Positions 22,717-26,218 of a stretch of 26,218 nucleotides of DNA are shown here, piece after piece. Source of the stretch: a virus. Both the position numbers and the translations under genes were made by a program. The stretch's first letter is position 1. The number at the start of each line of letters is the position of its first letter. The stretch covers positions 1 through 26,218 of IMG/VR virus record IMGVR_UViG_3300043408_000010. One strand, 5' to 3'. The notes under the pieces are model-generated. The model made no database searches and was not told the DNA's origin. It saw only the letters and a program-made list of their open reading frames with translations.

Positions 22717-22941
22717 ATGTTAGAAAACCTAAAACTTCCTGAAAAGGAAGCGCTCTGCCCAATGATGCTCAGCGCAACAAAGCAACTTGAAGCCAAAGAT
22801 TTGAAAATCCTTATTGAAGCTTTAGACGATCCTCGCTGGACCGCTAAAGCTTTGAGTGCACAGTTGATCTCAGCAGGCTTTAGAGCAACCGACAGTCAAA
22901 TCTTCAAGCACCGTTCAAAGAGTTGCGCTTGTGCTAGGTGA
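22717..22941 (+). CDS. Helix-turn-helix protein, candidate small terminase
   Basis: A 74-residue protein, MLENLKLPEKEALCPMMLSA, with a GGGGA site four nt upstream. Residues 28-40 form one helix (DLKILIEALDDPR) and 42-66 a helix-turn-helix (TAKALSAQLISAGFRATDSQIFKHR), ending SCACAR. Similar short proteins in actinobacterial phages recognise DNA, and some act as small terminase or regulator, so either role is possible. The next gene starts inside its last codons in another frame (11-nt overlap). The separate leader of ~38 nt may hold its own promoter, but no clear hexamers are visible. Confidence 0.6.
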   Translation: MLENLKLPEKEALCPMMLSATKQLEAKDLKILIEALDDPRWTAKALSAQLISAGFRATDSQIFKHRSKSCACAR

Positions 22942-23902
22942 TCTACGCCCGCAACCGAAGTGGGAGCCAGTGCAAGCAGCGAAACCAGTAACAATCACGG
23001 CACCTAAACCGCACAAGCAACCTAAAACCAAACACAAGGTACACGTTGCTTTACCTGACCCACAAATTGGGTACCGTTTCATCGACAACAAGTGGAGCGA
23101 GTTTCACGACGAACAAGCAATGGATGTCGCTTTACAGATCGTCTCATACCTTGCAGACAACGACCGCGTAGACAGTGTTATCAACCTTGGCGACTACCTA
23201 GACCTACCAACCTTCGGCAGGTTTGAACAAGAGGCAGCCTTTGCAGGCACCACACAAAACGCTTTCAACCGTGGACACTTGTTTCTACAACAGCAGCGAG
23301 CTGCAGCAGGCCCAGACGCACACATCGTTCTCATCGAAGGCAACCACGACCGCAGGCTTGAAAAGTTTATTCAAACCAACGCTGCAGCAGCATGGGGGTT
23401 GAAGCGTGCAAACGCAAACGAACTGCCCGTAATGAGCATCCCTTATTTGTTGAGACTTGACGAGATCGGCGTGGAATACATCGATGCATACCCGGCAGGA
23501 GCCTATTGGCTCACACCAAACATTCGTGCAGTACACGGTAACAAAGCAAGATCAAATGGTTCAACCGCCTCAGCGTATACGAACGCTGACCCTCACATCT
23601 CAACCATCTTTGGACACGCCCACAGACTTGAGCTTCAAAGCAAAACAGTCTTCAACCGAGACGGGCACATTCGTTCTATCGCCGTCTCTCCGGGCTGCCT
23701 ATGCTCAGTCTTGGGTGAAGTTCCTAGCGTCAACGGCAGTACGCGAAATGATGGCACCGCTGCAAGATATCCAGAAAACTGGCAACAAGGAATTTGCGTT
23801 ATCACTATCGACGAAAACGACGAAGCCTTTTACGAATTAGTTCAAATTGACAGCGGGGTATCTTGGTTTCGCGGAAAGAAATTTGTTTCTAAGAAAGCTT
23901 AG
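22931..23902 (+). CDS. Calcineurin-like metallophosphoesterase
   Basis: A 323-residue protein from a GTG start (22931-22933), the first start codon after an in-frame stop, overlapping the HTH gene by 11 nt. Metal-site motifs are DPQ (43-45), GDYLD (87-91), GNHD (137-140), VHG (201-203) and GHAH (228-231). The first motif has Gln where the canonical D-x-H has His. Such enzymes hydrolyse phosphodiesters or phosphomonoesters. Phage versions are often linked to DNA metabolism, and the substrate cannot be deduced. A Lys/Pro-rich N-terminal stretch of ~35 residues precedes the fold. The 3' end overlaps the converging HNH gene by 14 nt. Confidence 0.88.
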   Translation: MLGDLRPQPKWEPVQAAKPVTITAPKPHKQPKTKHKVHVALPDPQIGYRFIDNKWSEFHDEQAMDVALQIVSYLADNDRVDSVINLGDYLDLPTFGRFEQEAAFAGTTQNAFNRGHLFLQQQRAAAGPDAHIVLIEGNHDRRLEKFIQTNAAAAWGLKRANANELPVMSIPYLLRLDEIGVEYIDAYPAGAYWLTPNIRAVHGNKARSNGSTASAYTNADPHISTIFGHAHRLELQSKTVFNRDGHIRSIAVSPGCLCSVLGEVPSVNGSTRNDGTAARYPENWQQGICVITIDENDEAFYELVQIDSGVSWFRGKKFVSKKA

Positions 23903-24407
23903 GTCTAGATAAATTGCACTTTGCGTGAGCTGGGCGTACATTTTCCAGAGTATCTGGTCCGCCCTGAAAAATTGGTATAACGTGATCGACGTGCAACCCT
24001 AATTCCCAACCCTCTCTGCCAGCACGACGTGGCGCATTTAGGTCAATTGGGATAAGGCAAAGATGGCAGTTTATGCCATAAGTTTCAAGCATTTTCTTTT
24101 CAGTATATTTGACAGCCCCGTTGCCAAGCCTAAGAGCCCTGCGTCTTCTAGCATTTTCAGCGCTTTTTACTGGGTTCCTAGCTCTATACTCTCGAGAATA
24201 AACTCGAGCTAAATCTCTACGCTTTTCTAACTGTGCAAAAACCTTTGCTTTATAAAGCTCCGGATTTTTAGCCTGCCTTTTACGGCGAAGCTCTCTATTG
24301 TAAGCACGCAAACACTCGAGGCACTTTCCGCGAAGTCGACCATTGCTTTTAGGAAAAGTATCAAGCGGATACTCTACTAAGCAAAAGTTACAGACTCTAG
24401 TTTGCAT
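23889..24407 (-). CDS. HNH endonuclease with N-terminal zinc ribbon
   Basis: A 172-residue protein. The N-terminal zinc module has C6-x2-C9 and C29-x2-C32 (RVCNFCLVEYPLDTFPKSNG, GKCLECLRAYN). A Lys/Arg-rich helical linker follows at ~35-95. The C-terminal HNH/treble-clef nuclease has C114-x2-C117, DH 141-142 (LHVDHVIPIFQGGPDTLENV), N156 and H161-x2-C164. Free-standing HNH genes in phages are homing nucleases or DNA-processing enzymes, sometimes assisting terminase. It overlaps the preceding HNH gene by 11 nt and converges on the phosphoesterase gene. Codon and base composition look somewhat more A+T-rich than the neighbours by eye, hinting at acquisition. Confidence 0.85.
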   Translation of the reverse strand: MQTRVCNFCLVEYPLDTFPKSNGRLRGKCLECLRAYNRELRRKRQAKNPELYKAKVFAQLEKRRDLARVYSREYRARNPVKSAENARRRRALRLGNGAVKYTEKKMLETYGINCHLCLIPIDLNAPRRAGREGWELGLHVDHVIPIFQGGPDTLENVRPAHAKCNLSRPKLS

Positions 24408-25023
24408 TGATGCGCTTCATTTCAGTTTCCATAATTTCTTCTGGAGTAGCCTTAGTAACTGCATCGTGGAGCCACCAGTCTACGCCAAGTTCGCCAGATG
24501 GAATGAAAGGTTTGGTGTGCTCAGGGCGCTCGCCGTAAGCTGGATCGTTTTGCGCATGCCAAGTGTTGTGGCAGTGATCGCAAATGCGATGAAGGTTAGC
24601 TGGAGCATTGTTCATTGTATTTTTATCTGGACCATGATGCCTGTCCGATGCAGGTCTGCCAATACATCCGATAATCGGCTTAACGCCACCGCCAGCTCTT
24701 GCGAGCCCACGCCATTCGCACTGCATTCCAGAGTGTATTTGATACATTTCTTTTGCGCGCTTACGTCCGGTAGAGATAGGATCCGTGTACTCACTAAGGC
24801 TCTTGTTGCCTGAGTACCCGTCGTTGATATATCCATTGTCAATCTCTCCAGTGTCAAAACCTGCCTCGACGGCATCTTCAGCAAGCACATTGCCTGCCAT
24901 GTCAAACTTTATTTCGCCACCGCAACAACATTCTTGTTCAATGACGTCAAGCCAGACTGATTCGCACTCGTTGTGAAACCCTGCCCTGCAGCCAAAGCAA
25001 GGGTTATCTCTTCCAATACTCAT
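24397..25023 (-). CDS. HNH-type endonuclease, Cys-rich
   Basis: A 208-residue protein from the ATG at 25021-25023 (MSIGRDNPCFGCRAGFHNEC), chosen because AAGGA lies five nt upstream. A 14-codon-longer version is possible. The N-terminal Cys cluster (C9, C12, C20, C32-C34) probably binds zinc. The nuclease region shows C102 and C120, DRHHGPDKNTMNNAPANLHR (127-146), C148-x2-C151 and H156, an HNH arrangement. It overlaps the helicase gene stop by 20 nt and the second HNH gene start by 11 nt, so the three are one leftward transcript. Role: DNA cleavage, possibly homing, recombination or host DNA degradation. Substrate unknown. Confidence 0.78.
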   Translation of the reverse strand: MSIGRDNPCFGCRAGFHNECESVWLDVIEQECCCGGEIKFDMAGNVLAEDAVEAGFDTGEIDNGYINDGYSGNKSLSEYTDPISTGRKRAKEMYQIHSGMQCEWRGLARAGGGVKPIIGCIGRPASDRHHGPDKNTMNNAPANLHRICDHCHNTWHAQNDPAYGERPEHTKPFIPSGELGVDWWLHDAVTKATPEEIMETEMKRINAN

Positions 25024-26218
25024 CTTTTTCCTTGTCATCAATGTAACCGAGGATGTCGTCAACACTTGACTTGTTGTTGGTGCTGTCGATCTTCAACAGC
25101 TCCACACCAATAAACATGCGGTAGCCTGCAGTTTCTGACTCTTGCACGCCTAGACGACCCTTGACTTCACGGCCAAGAGCGTTCTGTGTGATTGGCTTTT
25201 CACCGTTCTCGTTACACCAGTCACGGTAAGCGTTATACAGAGAAACCTTAGTGACTACAGCGGTGTCAGCAAGAAGAGTTTTCTCATCCAAGAACTTGGC
25301 GATGTGGTCTTCTTCATGGCGGTAAGACTGGGTTGCCATCTTGACAGACTCAGGTTCGTTGAAGCCTTGAGTGCTAACACGCACAGCACCCTCAATCATC
25401 CACTGCAAAATACCTGCGCCTTCTTCGGCTACAAGTTTTCCACTCAAACCTTCTTTGCGTTTCTCAACTGGGATAGTTTTCTTGAAATCGATTTTTCGAA
25501 GCCTACGCCAGAACCCATCACCACCAGATTTAACTTCAGGAAGATGGTTAACTGCCATAAAGAGAGTGTGCGTGGGTTTGAAATCGAAAAAGTTTTGCCC
25601 CATAAAGCGAGCACTAAGAGTATCGCCACCTGTAAGCATCTTGACGCGAGATTCGTTGAACTTACCGTCAGGACGCGTCTCTGATGCCACTGCAAGTCGA
25701 ACTCCGCGAAGGCGTGCGATGTCCGCTGGATGAGCATTCCCAGTAGTGTCCAACAAGAAATTTTCTGGCATTGTGGCTGCATAGTCATTTAGAATCCCTG
25801 CTATAACGTCGATGATGGTTGATTTACCGTTGGCTCCAGTTCCCACAAAGACGGGTAGGACGTGGAAGCGTGAGTCCCCAAATAGTGACGCACCAAACAG
25901 TTCTTGCACATACATAATTCGGTCCGGGTCTTCAATAGTTTCTTTGAGAAACGCGTCCCATAAAGGAGTAGCCATTGCTCGCGGGGTGACGGCGGTCTGC
26001 CGTGTGTTGAGGTCCACACCCTTGACAGCAGGTCTAATTTCGCCAGTGAGTAGGTTGACAATTCCGTCAGGTGTGCAGATGTTATTTGCTTCTGCGTCCA
26101 ACTCGATCGCGGAGATAAGAATTTCTGGGCTAGTTGCGCTAATAGCAATCGCATTAGTTAGTCGGTCCTTGTTCTTTGACGACTCAATCCAACGCTTACC
26201 TTCTTTACCCATCTCAAG
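25004..26218 (-). CDS. Phage/plasmid-type primase-helicase (SF3, D5-like), 5' end beyond window
   Basis: The frame is open to the right edge. The first ATG inside is at 26210-26212 (402 residues), but the protein probably starts further upstream. Numbered from that ATG: D5_N-type region ~10-115 (LDAEANNICTPDGIVNLLTG), Walker A GTGANGKST (124-132), acidic motif RLAVASE (E178), sensor FMAVNHLP (N222), arginine finger GFWRRLR (~R236-R237). These are the SF3 helicase motifs seen in P4-alpha/D5-like proteins, which unwind DNA at phage origins, often fused to a primase. A winged C-terminal part (~312-380) fits the family. It is expected to drive phage replication and heads the HNH-containing leftward unit. 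Confidence 0.9.
   Translation of the reverse strand, partial: LEMGKEGKRWIESSKNKDRLTNAIAISATSPEILISAIELDAEANNICTPDGIVNLLTGEIRPAVKGVDLNTRQTAVTPRAMATPLWDAFLKETIEDPDRIMYVQELFGASLFGDSRFHVLPVFVGTGANGKSTIIDVIAGILNDYAATMPENFLLDTTGNAHPADIARLRGVRLAVASETRPDGKFNESRVKMLTGGDTLSARFMGQNFFDFKPTHTLFMAVNHLPEVKSGGDGFWRRLRKIDFKKTIPVEKRKEGLSGKLVAEEGAGILQWMIEGAVRVSTQGFNEPESVKMATQSYRHEEDHIAKFLDEKTLLADTAVVTKVSLYNAYRDWCNENGEKPITQNALGREVKGRLGVQESETAGYRMFIGVELLKIDSTNNKSSVDDILGYIDDKEKDEYWKR

Noticed and set aside
1-26218. tRNA genes, integrase, attachment site or lysogeny module
   Set aside because: None could be recognised. All gaps are short apart from ~200 nt at 9618-9820, which is explained by promoter, palindrome and terminator.

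Overview
This window is part of the genome of a tailed double-stranded DNA bacteriophage. The gene order large terminase, portal, scaffold, major capsid protein, P22 gp4-like adaptor and nozzle-like protein is followed by Ala/Gln-rich and very large helical proteins. I see no tape-measure protein or tail-tube gene. Together this suggests a short-tailed, podovirus-like virion. Base composition is near half G+C by eye. GTG and TTG starts, a probably leaderless promoter, and small families I associate with actinobacterial and cyanobacterial phages make an actinobacterial host my best guess, but this is inference. I see no integrase, repressor, tRNA, CRISPR array or lysis gene.

Layout. (1) Positions 15412 down to 1, minus strand: a PD-(D/E)XK nuclease gene overlaps terL. 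A zinc-ribbon protein and a small membrane protein follow, overlapping each other by 170 nt, then portal and scaffold. A terminator, a promoter region containing a 16-bp palindrome, the capsid gene and a second terminator come next. The adaptor, nozzle and ejection-type virion genes follow, many with TAATG stop-start junctions. The last one runs off the left edge. (2) Positions 15448 to 22223, plus strand: a host-recognition block of collagen-like fibres, LamG-like domains, a Gly-rich adhesin, a Cys-rich LamG-like protein and several small accessory virion families, two of them present twice. (3) Positions 22236 to 23902, plus strand: two small proteins, a helix-turn-helix protein and a calcineurin-like metallophosphoesterase. 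(4) Positions 26218 down to 23889, minus strand: an SF3/D5-type helicase (5' end beyond the window) followed by two HNH nuclease genes, converging tail-to-tail on the phosphoesterase gene with a 14-nt overlap.

The most striking signal is at 9715-9730. The sequence TGTTTCACGTGAAACA is identical to the consensus bacterial chromosomal parS site, the loading site of the segregation protein ParB. It lies just upstream of the capsid gene, inside the likely promoter, and no parA or parB gene is visible. This raises the possibility that the phage uses or titrates the host ParB, or places its capsid gene under ParB control. Other points worth attention are a divergent promoter whose two -10 elements share one 10-bp palindrome (15436-15445), the 170-nt out-of-frame overlap at 13006-13175, and a six-cysteine insertion inside a LamG-like virion protein.
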